A DNA stretch of 64,000 nucleotides. Source: Ravibacter sp964559125. GTDB taxonomy: Bacteria; Bacteroidota; Bacteroidia; Cytophagales; Spirosomataceae. Numbering within the stretch: position 1 is the first letter of the stretch; each line of letters begins with the position of its first letter. The DNA is taken from positions 1 to 64,000 of the forward strand of contig CAZLGW010000021.1 of assembly GCA_964559125.1 (NCBI GenBank), given 5' to 3'. A program made the translations under genes and the position numbers. The notes under the pieces are model-generated. The model had not been told where the DNA came from and did not search any database. It saw only the letters and a program-made list of their open reading frames with translations. Below, in pieces: positions 8,457 through 16,363 of the stretch.

Positions 8457-8834
8457 ATGTCCTATACAAAGAGCGTGCTGATAGCTGAAGACAGCTCGGT
8501 TATCCAAAATCTTGCCCGTAAAATACTGGAATTTCAGCACTACGAAATTACGGCGGTAAAAAATGGGGAGCAGGTATTGCATCTTCTGGAGAAGGAGAAT
8601 TTTGATATCATCCTGCTGGATATAAACATGCCTGTTTTGGACGGGATGGAAACTGCGCGCCGTATCCGCGCCATGGCCGATGAAACAAAATCCAAAACCC
8701 CGATCGTGGCTATTACCGGAAATGCGAAAAATTATACCGACGAGGATTTCAAGGAGGCAGGATTTGACGACGCCCTGATGAAGCCGCTCAATTTCGACCG
8801 GTTGGTGGAAGTGGTGGCCCAGCTCACTCAATAG
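8457..8834 (+). CDS. Single-domain response regulator (CheY-like)
   Basis: A 125-aa receiver domain with no output domain. The acidic pair is in LIAEDSS, the phospho-acceptor is Asp55 in LLDINMPVLDG, the conserved Thr/Ser region is PIVAITG and the Lys is in LMKPLNF. The reading frame stays open upstream, but the ATG at 8457 gives the canonical receiver N-terminus, and upstream codons overlap the promoter region of the divergent gene. No histidine kinase is adjacent, so it is an orphan. It would relay signals by protein interaction or serve in a phosphorelay. Confidence 0.9.
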   Translation: MSYTKSVLIAEDSSVIQNLARKILEFQHYEITAVKNGEQVLHLLEKENFDIILLDINMPVLDGMETARRIRAMADETKSKTPIVAITGNAKNYTDEDFKEAGFDDALMKPLNFDRLVEVVAQLTQ

Positions 8835-8840
8835 CGACAA

Positions 8841-9605
8841 ATGAAAGTAACCTTCCTGGGCACCGGAACCTCGCAGGGGGTACCTGTTATCGGTTGCCGT
8901 TGCGAGGTGTGTATGTCTTTGGACTTTCGGGATAAGCGCCTGAGAACTTCAGTATGGGTGGAGGTAGGGGACGTTGCCCTTGTGATTGATACCGGGCCTG
9001 ATTTCAGGCAGCAGATGCTGCGGCTGGGGGCCCGGAAACTGGATGCGGTCTTATTCACTCATGCGCATAAAGATCATATAGCAGGCCTGGACGATGTTCG
9101 GGCCTTCAATTTTTTACAAATGCGCGATATGCCCGTCTACGGCAGCCGCGCTACGCTAGACAGGATTTCCGAGGAGTTTTACTATTCCTTTATCAAAGAC
9201 CCCTACCCGGGAGTGCCCCGGCTGACCAAGATCCCCATTGAAAGCGGCAGCTTCGAAATAGCGGGCCTTACCGTTACACCCATTCTGGTGATGCACCACA
9301 AAATGCCCGTTTACGGTTTTCGGATAGGGGATTTTACCTATATCACAGATGCCAATTATATTGCCGAAGAAGAGAGGGAGAAAATAGCCGGTTCCAAAGT
9401 ACTTGTCATCAATGCCTTGCAAAAGGAGAGCCACCTGTCGCATTTTACATTGCCCCAGGCGCTGGAAGTGATCGGGGAGCTCGGCGTCCCGCGGGCTTAC
9501 CTGACCCATATCAGCCATAAGCTGGGGCGGCATGCATCGGTAGAAGCCGAGCTGCCCGTAAATGTGTCTCTGGCCTATGACGGGCTGGAAATAACCCTCG
9601 ATTGA
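8841..9605 (+). CDS. PhnP-like metallo-beta-lactamase-fold hydrolase
   Basis: A 254-aa MBL-fold phosphodiesterase-like enzyme. The metal motif HAHKDH is at residues 74-79, followed by metal ligands in VMHHKMP, YITDANY and LTHISHK. GCRCEVC (Cys19, 21, 24) near the N-terminus resembles the extra zinc site of PhnP. Homologues cut cyclic or small phosphodiesters, but no phosphonate genes lie nearby, so the substrate is unknown. It starts 6 nt after the response regulator and precedes the NFACT gene by 8 nt, suggesting a three-gene operon. Confidence 0.88.
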   Translation: MKVTFLGTGTSQGVPVIGCRCEVCMSLDFRDKRLRTSVWVEVGDVALVIDTGPDFRQQMLRLGARKLDAVLFTHAHKDHIAGLDDVRAFNFLQMRDMPVYGSRATLDRISEEFYYSFIKDPYPGVPRLTKIPIESGSFEIAGLTVTPILVMHHKMPVYGFRIGDFTYITDANYIAEEEREKIAGSKVLVINALQKESHLSHFTLPQALEVIGELGVPRAYLTHISHKLGRHASVEAELPVNVSLAYDGLEITLD

Positions 9606-9613
9606 CCGGACCG

Positions 9614-11173
9614 ATGCACCTGAATTTCTATTTCCTCAAGCAGCTCGTTCCCCGCCTCTCCGACAGGATAGCCGGCTGCCTGCTGATCAGCGCTTTCAGC
9701 CAGGACAAGGACGAGATCATACTGGAATTCGGCCGGGATGGAAATGTGGCTTTCACGATTCGGGCCATATTGAAACCGGATTTTACGAGCCTCTTTTTCC
9801 CTGAAAAATTCGAACGCGCCAGGGCAAACAGCGTCGACCTGTTTAAGGAATTGGCAGGGCTGCAGGTGAAAGAAGCCCTCGTCTACGAAAACGAACGGGC
9901 TTTTCGGATTCTCTTCGAAACAGGCGACAAGCTGGTTTTCAAGCTGTTTGGCAACAGGTCGAACCTGCTCCATTACGCCCCCGACGACAGACTGGTTACC
10001 CTATTCAACCGCAGGCTTTCTGCCGACCTTACCCTCACCGAGCAGATCCTGTCCAGGCCGATCGACCAGACGTTTGATGCTTTCACCGTCTCGGGCTGTG
10101 ACTATCGGAAACTATTTCCGACCTTTGGAAAGCTAGTTGGCCGGTATGTTGAGGATATTACCGGGGCCATTCCCTCACCAGCCCGACAGTGGGACGACAT
10201 ACAACAGGTACTGGCAAAGCTCAGCAGCAGGAAGTTCTATGTTACGCTATACCAGGGTGCGATCACCCTTTCCCTTCTACCCGTTGGTGAAATCCAAGAG
10301 CAGTTTGAAGACCCGATAGCGGCGGTAAACGCTTTCTGCCTTTTCTATTTCCGTGTCGGTAACCTACAGCGGGAAAAGGACCAGGCCGCCAAACGGCTCG
10401 CAAAAAGTATCGCCCAAACCGAAAACTACCTGTCGGCTGCCTACGAAAAGCTGGCTGAAATCTCCGAAACCGGTAAAAATGAGCAATATGCCAACCTGCT
10501 CATGGCCAATCTACACAGGATCGGACCACGGGCCGACTCAGTGGAACTGGAGAGCTTTTATACCGGTGAGCCGGTAAGGATCAAGCTAAAACCCGATCTG
10601 TCACCGGCCAAAAACGCCGAGGCCTATTTCAGAAAAGCGAAGAATGAACAGCAAGAAGTAGCACAGCTCCAGGAGAATATCGAAGCAAGGGAAGCGGAGC
10701 TGGGACAACTGAAAAGCCGGTTGGAGGCCGTATCACAACAGTCGACCGTAAAAGACCTCCGTGCCTATCTGAAACAACACGGTATCGCTGCCCAAAGCAG
10801 CAATGCCAATAACCAACCCGAAAGCAGGTTTCGGAAAGAGGTGTTTATGGGCTATGAGATTTACATAGGCAAAACGGCGAAAAACAACGATGAGCTGACC
10901 CTGAAATTCGCCCGTAAGGAAGACCTCTGGCTGCATGCAAAAGACGTGGCCGGCTCACATGTGATCATCCGGAACATTCCCGGCCGGCCCACGCCGCCGA
11001 TGGTTGTCGAGCGCGCTGCCGAGTTGGCGGCCTGGCATTCCAAACGGCGTAATGATAGTCTGTGCCCGGTCACGGTTACCCCCAGGAAGTTTGTCCGCAA
11101 AAGCAAAGGAATGGCGCCAGGGGCCGTAATAGTGGAAAAGGAGTCGGTGGTAATGGTGGTGCCAAGGGGGTAA
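9614..11173 (+). CDS. NFACT (RqcH-like/FbpA) family protein
   Basis: A protein of about 520 aa. An N-terminal NFACT-N-like domain (start HLNFYFLKQLVPRLSDRIAG) is followed by a coiled-coil middle with Glu/Lys-rich helices (residues ~255-390) and a C-terminal NFACT-R (DUF814) domain containing EDLWLHAKDVAGSHVI. The family includes RqcH, which binds 50S-peptidyl-tRNA complexes and adds Ala tails in ribosome quality control. The start chosen is ATG 9614; a TTG at 9602 would add four residues and overlap the previous stop. The Bacteroidota branch has a divergent N-domain, so true RqcH activity is inference. Confidence 0.85.
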   Translation: MHLNFYFLKQLVPRLSDRIAGCLLISAFSQDKDEIILEFGRDGNVAFTIRAILKPDFTSLFFPEKFERARANSVDLFKELAGLQVKEALVYENERAFRILFETGDKLVFKLFGNRSNLLHYAPDDRLVTLFNRRLSADLTLTEQILSRPIDQTFDAFTVSGCDYRKLFPTFGKLVGRYVEDITGAIPSPARQWDDIQQVLAKLSSRKFYVTLYQGAITLSLLPVGEIQEQFEDPIAAVNAFCLFYFRVGNLQREKDQAAKRLAKSIAQTENYLSAAYEKLAEISETGKNEQYANLLMANLHRIGPRADSVELESFYTGEPVRIKLKPDLSPAKNAEAYFRKAKNEQQEVAQLQENIEAREAELGQLKSRLEAVSQQSTVKDLRAYLKQHGIAAQSSNANNQPESRFRKEVFMGYEIYIGKTAKNNDELTLKFARKEDLWLHAKDVAGSHVIIRNIPGRPTPPMVVERAAELAAWHSKRRNDSLCPVTVTPRKFVRKSKGMAPGAVIVEKESVVMVVPRG

Positions 11174-11187
11174 CGACACACTTTTAC

Positions 11188-11631
11188 TTAGTACCGCATT
11201 CTCCATCCGGTAATCAGCCCGTTTTCAACAGTAAACAAGAAATTGGCCTTGTTTGTGTATCCACGGCTTGAATATTGTCCTTTGACTACCACCTGATTTT
11301 CACTAATCACAGTATATTCCGGGTTTGCGACTTTCCCCTGACGGCTAATGATATCGCTTTCCAACCACTTGCGGGTTTCGTCGGCAGTTTTCATCGTTCC
11401 GTCAGCACCATACGCCTGGGTAGCTGTTTTAGAAAATTGAGCTCTGATGAGTTCGGCATTTTCTGCCGCCATAGCTTCAATTAGTGCTTTTACGGGTTTT
11501 AAGATTTCGTTTTGCATGTTTATTGATATGTTATTTTTTTCTGTTTGATTCTCTATCTCTCCATAGACACTGAGAGTAGAATAAAAAAACAACGCAAATA
11601 AGAACACACGGGAGCAGGTCATTCTAATCAC
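11188..11631 (-). CDS. Secreted NTF2-like (SnoaL-type) protein
   Basis: 147 aa with an N-terminal signal peptide (RVFLFALFFYSTLSVYG) and a domain of about 110 residues. The pattern helix-helix-FSKTATQAYGADG-...-WLESDI-...-ENQVVVKGQYSS-...-FLFTVENGLITGWRM is typical of the NTF2-like fold. No catalytic residues can be assigned. The start overlaps the end of the upstream membrane-protein gene by 8 nt, so the two are coupled. Confidence 0.7.
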   Translation of the reverse strand: MIRMTCSRVFLFALFFYSTLSVYGEIENQTEKNNISINMQNEILKPVKALIEAMAAENAELIRAQFSKTATQAYGADGTMKTADETRKWLESDIISRQGKVANPEYTVISENQVVVKGQYSSRGYTNKANFLFTVENGLITGWRMRY

Positions 11632-11974
11632 TCTTTAGAGGATGTTGCAGATAAATAATCACCAAATTGAGCAACAAAAAGGGTACCTCTATCGCTACGC
11701 CCTTCAAGTCTTTGTGCAATAGTTGCAAACAAATAATCATCAGTATACCTGCGGCCATAAGAAAATTCCCCCAAATGAACGTTTTAGGAAACAAGATCAA
11801 AACAGAAGCCAACAATGTTACCGCTCCATTGACAACAACCGCATTTCTACTGAAATTCCATTTGCCGAACATATCCAGCATTTCCGGTTTTGCGGTAAGC
11901 ATATTGAAACCGTGCTTTATTCCCATAGACACGGCAAAAAGTATTAGAATAGAATTTACAATTTTTAACGCCAT
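11624..11974 (-). CDS. Small four-TM membrane protein, DoxX-like
   Basis: About 116 aa from the ATG at 11974 (an upstream ATG at 12007 would add 11 polar residues). Four hydrophobic segments are visible, starting with ALKIVNSILILFAVSMGIKHG, and MFGKWNFSRNAVVVNGAVTLLASVLILF-like content fits DoxX/DoxD-like proteins. Function is unknown. It is co-transcribed with the NTF2-like gene. Confidence 0.65.
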   Translation of the reverse strand: MALKIVNSILILFAVSMGIKHGFNMLTAKPEMLDMFGKWNFSRNAVVVNGAVTLLASVLILFPKTFIWGNFLMAAGILMIICLQLLHKDLKGVAIEVPFLLLNLVIIYLQHPLKSD

Positions 11975-12095
11975 CACTGTTAGTCCATTTGCCTTTTCCA
12001 GACCCAATATATTACGCTTAAAGGTTAGCTGTTTAGTCCTGCGCTGCTTTTAATTAACAGAGAAATTGCCACAATTGCAAGCCTCCCTTGAGAAA

Positions 12096-12761
12096 TCACC
12101 CTTCACCTCCATCATCAACCCTCAGCGTCTTCACCTTGGCATCCAGCTCCTTATAATCGGTAAAGCTGTCAAGCATTTTACGGTTGTCTTCCGATAGCTG
12201 CATATCCATTTTCCAGTTGAGCCCGGCGGCGAGCTGGATCATCATAAACTGGAGCTGATTGGTAGCAATGCGCGGGAGGTCGCTCTGCAGTGCTTTTTCC
12301 TGCATAGCCTGTTTCGCCTCTGTCAGGATATTAGTATAGTCTTCGCTCTGGAACCGGTTGAGCCAGCCCTGCTCTATATCATAGAATTTGTAATCGGTAT
12401 CCATCGACAGTATCTCCGGCTCGGGAAAATACTCGATCACAAGTTTCCTCTCGTTTTCATCAACCCGGTATCGCATTTTTCCAAAATCATAACCCACCAG
12501 CACTTTGGCCTTGGAAATGACCAGCGCCTTCTTTTTGTCGTTGAAAAGCTGCCAGATGTTTTTATCGCTCTGATAATTATATATCTCGGTAAAATATCCC
12601 TCCGACATGACGACTTTAAACACCTTCTCTATACGCTCGAGCAATACGGATACGTCTCTGGAGCCGCCTGAAGACGCCTTTTTCCGGGTAAGATGATAAA
12701 GCCCCCAGCCTCCTCCGGCTCCGATAGCCAGTGTCAAAACGTAAATCAGAAACGAATCCAT
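12096..12761 (-). CDS. DUF4230 domain membrane-anchored protein
   Basis: 221 aa with one N-terminal membrane segment (FLIYVLTLAIGAGGGWGLYHL), so the rest is probably outside the cytoplasm, followed by a DUF4230-like domain: SEGYFTEIYNYQ, ALVISKAKVLVGYDFGKM and IEYFPEPEILSMDTDYKFYDIEQGWLN. The role of this family is not established. It stands between the small membrane-protein pair and the GntR regulator, all on the minus strand. Confidence 0.75.
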   Translation of the reverse strand: MDSFLIYVLTLAIGAGGGWGLYHLTRKKASSGGSRDVSVLLERIEKVFKVVMSEGYFTEIYNYQSDKNIWQLFNDKKKALVISKAKVLVGYDFGKMRYRVDENERKLVIEYFPEPEILSMDTDYKFYDIEQGWLNRFQSEDYTNILTEAKQAMQEKALQSDLPRIATNQLQFMMIQLAAGLNWKMDMQLSEDNRKMLDSFTDYKELDAKVKTLRVDDGGEG

Positions 12762-12794
12762 AGCCGTGTGCAGGTTGATAACAGACGAGTAAAA

Positions 12795-13808
12795 TTACAA
12801 TGAATTCCTTCGAATCATAGTAAACGGGTTTTTCACCTTGATCTGCTTCCCGTCGAGCAGCAGCGCTGCAGCCGTACGTCCCATCGTCTCGAAATCGGTG
12901 GTGATGACCGTTATACCATCGGCCAGCACTTCCTTGAGCGTGGTATCGTTAAAAGATAGCAGCCCGACCTGCTTTCCCAGTGCGAGGTTGGAGTTCCTGA
13001 CCTTTTTGATCAGTTCGGCCAAATCGGTTTCTTCCACCATAATATAGGCAGTCCCTTCAGAGATATTCTCGTTCATGGCGCTGTCGATAATCCTGAAGTC
13101 CTTCCTGTAGCTGATACACCAGGATTTGAATCCGCGTATGATCTCAGGCGGGTACTGGCCGTCTACGGGAAAGACCAGTACGAGCTCCCGGTATTTTTCC
13201 AGCAGGTCTTCGCCGCTTTCGAGCGCCCGGAAGATATCTTTCTCGAAATCCTGGTAAATCGCCAGGTACGATCCCGGAAGCTCGGGGTAATCCCTGTCGA
13301 GCAATACCAGCTTATCGCTCGGGATTTTATCCAGCAATTCCCTGATATTCACTTTGTTAATGCCTTCGTAGAAATGAGGCATGATGACGACGTAGTTGTA
13401 TTTCGCCAGATTTTCTTCCAGTATTTCCTTGAATATCAGTGCGTTGTAGTGATGAATAAAAAGATCTACAACCGCGGCGTCGCCTAGCGCTTTCAAAAAG
13501 GCATAGTAGATGATCTTTTTGTAGGAGCTCATCTTGTTCATAATGAGCATTACCTTAATCTTGTTGGATGCGGCCGACTGGGCGAAATACCCTTTCCCTC
13601 TCACGGATTTGATGATCCCGCGCTCCTTCAGCTCGTTGTAAGCCTTTTCGACGGTATCCCTCGCCAGGTAGTTCGACTCCGACATTTCGTTAATGGAGGG
13701 AAGCTGCTCATCCTGCTTGAGTATCCCGGTTTTAACTGCCTGGGTCACCGTATTAATGATCTGCTTATACTTGGGAACCGGCGAGTCGGGGTCTATTGTA
13801 ATGATCAT
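12795..13808 (-). CDS. GntR-family transcriptional regulator with sugar-binding-like effector domain
   Basis: 337 aa. Residues ~1-72 are a GntR winged helix-turn-helix (VPKYKQIINTVTQAVKTG, then LARDTVEKAYNELKERGIIK and GKGYF). Residues ~80-330 resemble a periplasmic-binding/LacI-type ligand domain. This layout is common in Bacteroidota regulators of sugar catabolism. The ligand is unknown and no sugar kinase or isomerase lies adjacent. Confidence 0.88.
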   Translation of the reverse strand: MIITIDPDSPVPKYKQIINTVTQAVKTGILKQDEQLPSINEMSESNYLARDTVEKAYNELKERGIIKSVRGKGYFAQSAASNKIKVMLIMNKMSSYKKIIYYAFLKALGDAAVVDLFIHHYNALIFKEILEENLAKYNYVVIMPHFYEGINKVNIRELLDKIPSDKLVLLDRDYPELPGSYLAIYQDFEKDIFRALESGEDLLEKYRELVLVFPVDGQYPPEIIRGFKSWCISYRKDFRIIDSAMNENISEGTAYIMVEETDLAELIKKVRNSNLALGKQVGLLSFNDTTLKEVLADGITVITTDFETMGRTAAALLLDGKQIKVKNPFTMIRRNSL

Positions 13809-13876
13809 AAGCCGATAAATGACAGGTACAAAATTGACATTGGGATCTTCTTTCCAAAAGTACGAATAAAATCAGC

Positions 13877-14338
13877 CTAAATAGGAATGGGCCTGTTAAG
13901 GCTCTCTTCCAGCGAAATGATCGTCTCGGTCCGCTGTATTCCCTGCACCTTCTGGATCTTGTCGTGCAACACTTCCCGCAGGTGGCTGGTATCGCGGCAT
14001 TGTATCTTGGCGAAAATACCGTATTGCCCGGTGGTATAATGAAGATTGATCACCTCCGGTATTTCGGCCAGTTGCTTCGACACCGACTCGTAGAGCGAGC
14101 TCTTGTCGAGGTATATGCCCAGGTAGGAAGTGATATCCCAGCCTAGCTTCGAAGCATCTATATCAAGCTTGGTGCCCCTGATAATCCCCATCTGCTTCAT
14201 TTTGGAAACGCGTACATGGACGGTCCCTCCGGAAACGAATACCCGCTTCCCTATTTCGGCATAAGAAAGATCGGCGTTGTCGACCATGATCCTCAGGATA
14301 GCCAGATCGGTTTGATCAATTTCTAATACTTTGTCCAT
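13877..14338 (-). CDS. Lrp/AsnC-family transcriptional regulator
   Basis: 153 aa. An N-terminal HTH (residues ~5-60: LEIDQTDLAILRIMVDNADLSYAEIG, then SGGTVHVRVSKMKQMGII) is followed by a RAM/AsnC ligand domain (~70-150). Members respond to amino acids and often regulate their own promoter. It is divergent from the structured RNA at 14514-14682. The AT-rich gap between them carries short palindromes, so it could control both itself and that RNA. Confidence 0.92.
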   Translation of the reverse strand: MDKVLEIDQTDLAILRIMVDNADLSYAEIGKRVFVSGGTVHVRVSKMKQMGIIRGTKLDIDASKLGWDITSYLGIYLDKSSLYESVSKQLAEIPEVINLHYTTGQYGIFAKIQCRDTSHLREVLHDKIQKVQGIQRTETIISLEESLNRPIPI

Positions 14339-14427
14339 TATAAGAAGTAAAAATTGAAAATATCTACTAAAATAGGTATATTATTAAATATTTTCTAAAT
14401 TTTAATATTTTTATGTGAAAATATTTT
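14339..14427. promoter_or_regulatory. AT-rich divergent control region, possible Lrp-type binding sites
   Basis: This stretch is strikingly AT-rich compared with its surroundings. It carries an AAATATT/AATATTT inverted repeat (about 14386-14410) and a perfect AAAATATTTT palindrome at 14418-14427. The latter touches the -33 position of the rightward promoter. AT-rich symmetric sites are typical for Lrp-family proteins; binding is inferred only from position. Confidence 0.4.
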
Positions 14428-14455
14428 AACGAATCAGAACTATCCTCTATCTTTG
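14425..14455 (+). promoter_or_regulatory. Promoter for the structured RNA
   Basis: TTTA (14425-14428, three of four matches to TTTG) is followed after exactly 19 nt by TATCTTTG (14448-14455), a full match to the Bacteroidota -7 element TAnnTTTG. The start would be near 14462, about 50 nt before the tRNA-like fold. Confidence 0.7.
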
Positions 14456-14513
14456 TATCGTCAATGTCAGAGAAAACGTCTTTCACCGGCAGTGACAACG
14501 TTCTTTTCTCATA

Positions 14514-14682
14514 CTGTAGGGTGATGAAATTTGGCAGCCATGCCCTCCTGTCTCGGGGGTGGTGATAAGGGATAAACGCGATATAATGCCGGCACTTGTG
14601 CCGACTGGGGTGGACCACCAAAGTTTAAGTAATTGTATCGTGGCTAACTGCACCGTGGGCGGTTCGAATCCCCCTCCTACAG
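14514..14682 (+). ncRNA. Class II tRNA-like RNA with a ~90-nt structured variable-arm insert, anticodon position GUC
   Basis: The acceptor stem is 14514-14521 with 14675-14682 (8 bp, last pair G-T). The D arm is ATG 14524-14526 with CAT 14539-14541, enclosing a GG-containing loop. The anticodon arm is CCCTC 14543-14547 with GGGGG 14555-14559 around CTGTCTC, placing GTC at the anticodon. The T arm is 14658-14662 with 14670-14674 (one C-C mismatch) around a perfect TTCGAAT loop. Between GGTG 14561-14564 and CACC 14651-14654, where a normal long variable arm has a few loop bases, about 86 nt form a further stem (14579-14587 with 14632-14640, 9 bp). That stem encloses two hairpins (14590-14603 and 14609-14619). 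TAAAC 14573-14577 could pair with GTTTA 14623-14627 as a pseudoknot. CCA is not encoded. The body resembles tRNA-Leu while GUC would read Asp codons. It could be a divergent tRNA, a tRNA mimic or a decayed tRNA. Promoter and terminator define a transcript of about 14462-14798. Confidence 0.65.
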
Positions 14683-14762
14683 CAATAAAAAGTACAACGT
14701 AAGAAAGTATTTTCTTTACGTTTCAGACTTTGGTTTTTAGTTTGTTGATGAAGTTTAATCTT

Positions 14763-14798
14763 ACACGCAGATTCAGTATGTAATCTGCGTGTTTTTTT
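14763..14798 (+). terminator. Rho-independent terminator of the tRNA-like transcript
   Basis: A perfect 11-bp stem (14763-14773 with 14782-14792, 8-nt loop) is followed by a run of seven T (14792-14798) on the plus strand. The minus-strand copy lacks a T tract, so it serves rightward transcription. Its T tract overlaps the stop codon of the convergent SGNH gene. Confidence 0.88.
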
Positions 14799-16254
14799 AT
14801 TGACGTCCGCGGGCCTTCAGTCTTAAAGCCGATAAATAGAACAGCCCGTATTCATTGCTGTTTCCGGGGCCTGCTGTTAATGTAATTACGATCGTACCGT
14901 CGGCAGCCGGGGTGATGCCCCCGGTGTTGAAAAGTTCCGATACATTATCCGTAGCATTGAGGATCCCTTCCTGCCTGGTCGCGCCCTCACACACAATCCT
15001 GGTGTCCTGCCTGCCGAGGGAGTCGCCCATCCGCGAAGCAAAGAATGACATATCGTAGCTTTCTTTCTTATCGAGCCCGGTCAGGCGAAGCTTTACCTGC
15101 GGCCGGAGTACATTATTGAGCGCCTTCTTCCCGTTTCCGAAATACGAGGTGCTTGTTACTTCTTTCGGGAAATGATAAGGTACTTCCGGACGCGCAGTAC
15201 CGTTCATGTTTTTTGCATTGAAACTCTCAGCAACCTCCAGCTTAACCCTGGTGGTATTACGGAGGCTGTCGTGCAGCGCATATGTTTTACCTGCCAGCGG
15301 TGAAATAACCGGGTTCCAGACCCCCTCATGCGAAGTCCCTCCGAAGTCTACCAATACAGGTGCAGCCAGCTTCTTTGCTCTCTTCGGCGCCTTCCTGAAC
15401 TTTTTCAACGGCGTTACCTCATAAGGATTTTTCACGGCAGAATGCGCCGCATACTGGGCTACTTCCTTTTCCCTTTCGGTTACATCCCCGGGCTTGTAGT
15501 TCATGCCGACAACCGAAATCCCGAACAGCTTTTCAAACCAGGTGCAGGCAGCTACATATCGCCCGAGGGATAAACGGAGATGATAGCCGTCGCGATCAAA
15601 ATTATCGCCTATATAGGAAGTTCTCGCGTTTTGAATAGCGGTACCGGCCGGCACCACCATGTCTATCGGGGCTACACTGACCACCTTTTCGGCTACATTG
15701 GTTATTGCCCGGTACATTTGCTGCTGGTCTCTGCCGTAATTGGCAAATCCCGTATGTACGGCATGCTGTGAATAGGCCCAGGTCTGGTGGTAGACGTATT
15801 TCACATCCTTGTTTTTAGTGTGGGCTTTCACATATTGATAGAGTTCCGGCAGTGAGGCTTCGATCGTGGCGAGCTGCCCCGACAGAGGGCTTGCCTGCTG
15901 AAAGCTGATAAAATCCCAGTCTTCGTCGGCAAGGGCCTGCTCCAGGCTGACGTTCGCTGTCGTGGTTCTGCTCCCGTCGACTGCCGTCTTCCGGTAGGAA
16001 TAAGCCTTTTTATTTTCTCTTGCATTTGTAACATGCAGACTGAGCGGTGCGCCGCCTATATACAGGTTGGCTACAACGGTTTGTATGTTTTTTTCCCTGG
16101 CAAGATCAAAAAGACTATTTTCGATGGCATCGGCAGAAAAGCTGTTGCCGATAGCGAGGATTCTGATCACCCCGTCATCTGTTGCGCCTGCCAATAAAGC
16201 GCCGGGTAGCTGGAGGACAATCAGAAGGAGCAGGAAAAAAGTGACTTTACGCAT
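14797..16254 (-). CDS. Secreted SGNH/DUF4886-type hydrolase
   Basis: 485 aa with a signal peptide (FFLLLLIVLQLPGALLAG). Residues ~28-290 form an SGNH-like domain of the DUF4886 type: block I RILAIGNSFSADAIE, block II in LYIGGAPLSLH, then WDFISFQQASP, and a C-terminal DGYHLRLSLGRYVAA block with the catalytic Asp-x-x-His. Residues ~305-485 form a second, probably beta-rich domain of the sort found after carbohydrate esterases. It may remove acyl groups from glycans. It is divergent from two sulfatases, which fits glycan breakdown. The substrate is unknown. Confidence 0.8.
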   Translation of the reverse strand: MRKVTFFLLLLIVLQLPGALLAGATDDGVIRILAIGNSFSADAIENSLFDLAREKNIQTVVANLYIGGAPLSLHVTNARENKKAYSYRKTAVDGSRTTTANVSLEQALADEDWDFISFQQASPLSGQLATIEASLPELYQYVKAHTKNKDVKYVYHQTWAYSQHAVHTGFANYGRDQQQMYRAITNVAEKVVSVAPIDMVVPAGTAIQNARTSYIGDNFDRDGYHLRLSLGRYVAACTWFEKLFGISVVGMNYKPGDVTEREKEVAQYAAHSAVKNPYEVTPLKKFRKAPKRAKKLAAPVLVDFGGTSHEGVWNPVISPLAGKTYALHDSLRNTTRVKLEVAESFNAKNMNGTARPEVPYHFPKEVTSTSYFGNGKKALNNVLRPQVKLRLTGLDKKESYDMSFFASRMGDSLGRQDTRIVCEGATRQEGILNATDNVSELFNTGGITPAADGTIVITLTAGPGNSNEYGLFYLSALRLKARGRQ

Positions 16255-16363
16255 GTTTGATGGGGTATTGGGTTATTCCTGCTATTTAAGGAATTTACGG
16301 TTCTTTTGGTAATTTTACGCTGACAATCTGTCTGCGGGGCGTCTACCTGCGATCTTCATAAGT

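Noticed and set aside
8841..9605. Link of the PhnP-like enzyme to phosphonate breakdown
   Set aside because: No other phn gene is present; neighbours are a response regulator and an NFACT protein.
14367..14621. Possible 84-aa protein on the minus strand across the RNA gene
   Set aside because: It covers the RNA gene, its promoter and the AT-rich control region, and its composition is not protein-like.
14514..14682. Ordinary tRNA-Asp, tmRNA or tRNA with a group I intron
   Set aside because: Asp tRNAs have short variable loops; a tmRNA joins its tRNA-like part from the two ends of the RNA; the insert is in the variable arm and far too short for a group I intron, which interrupts the anticodon loop.
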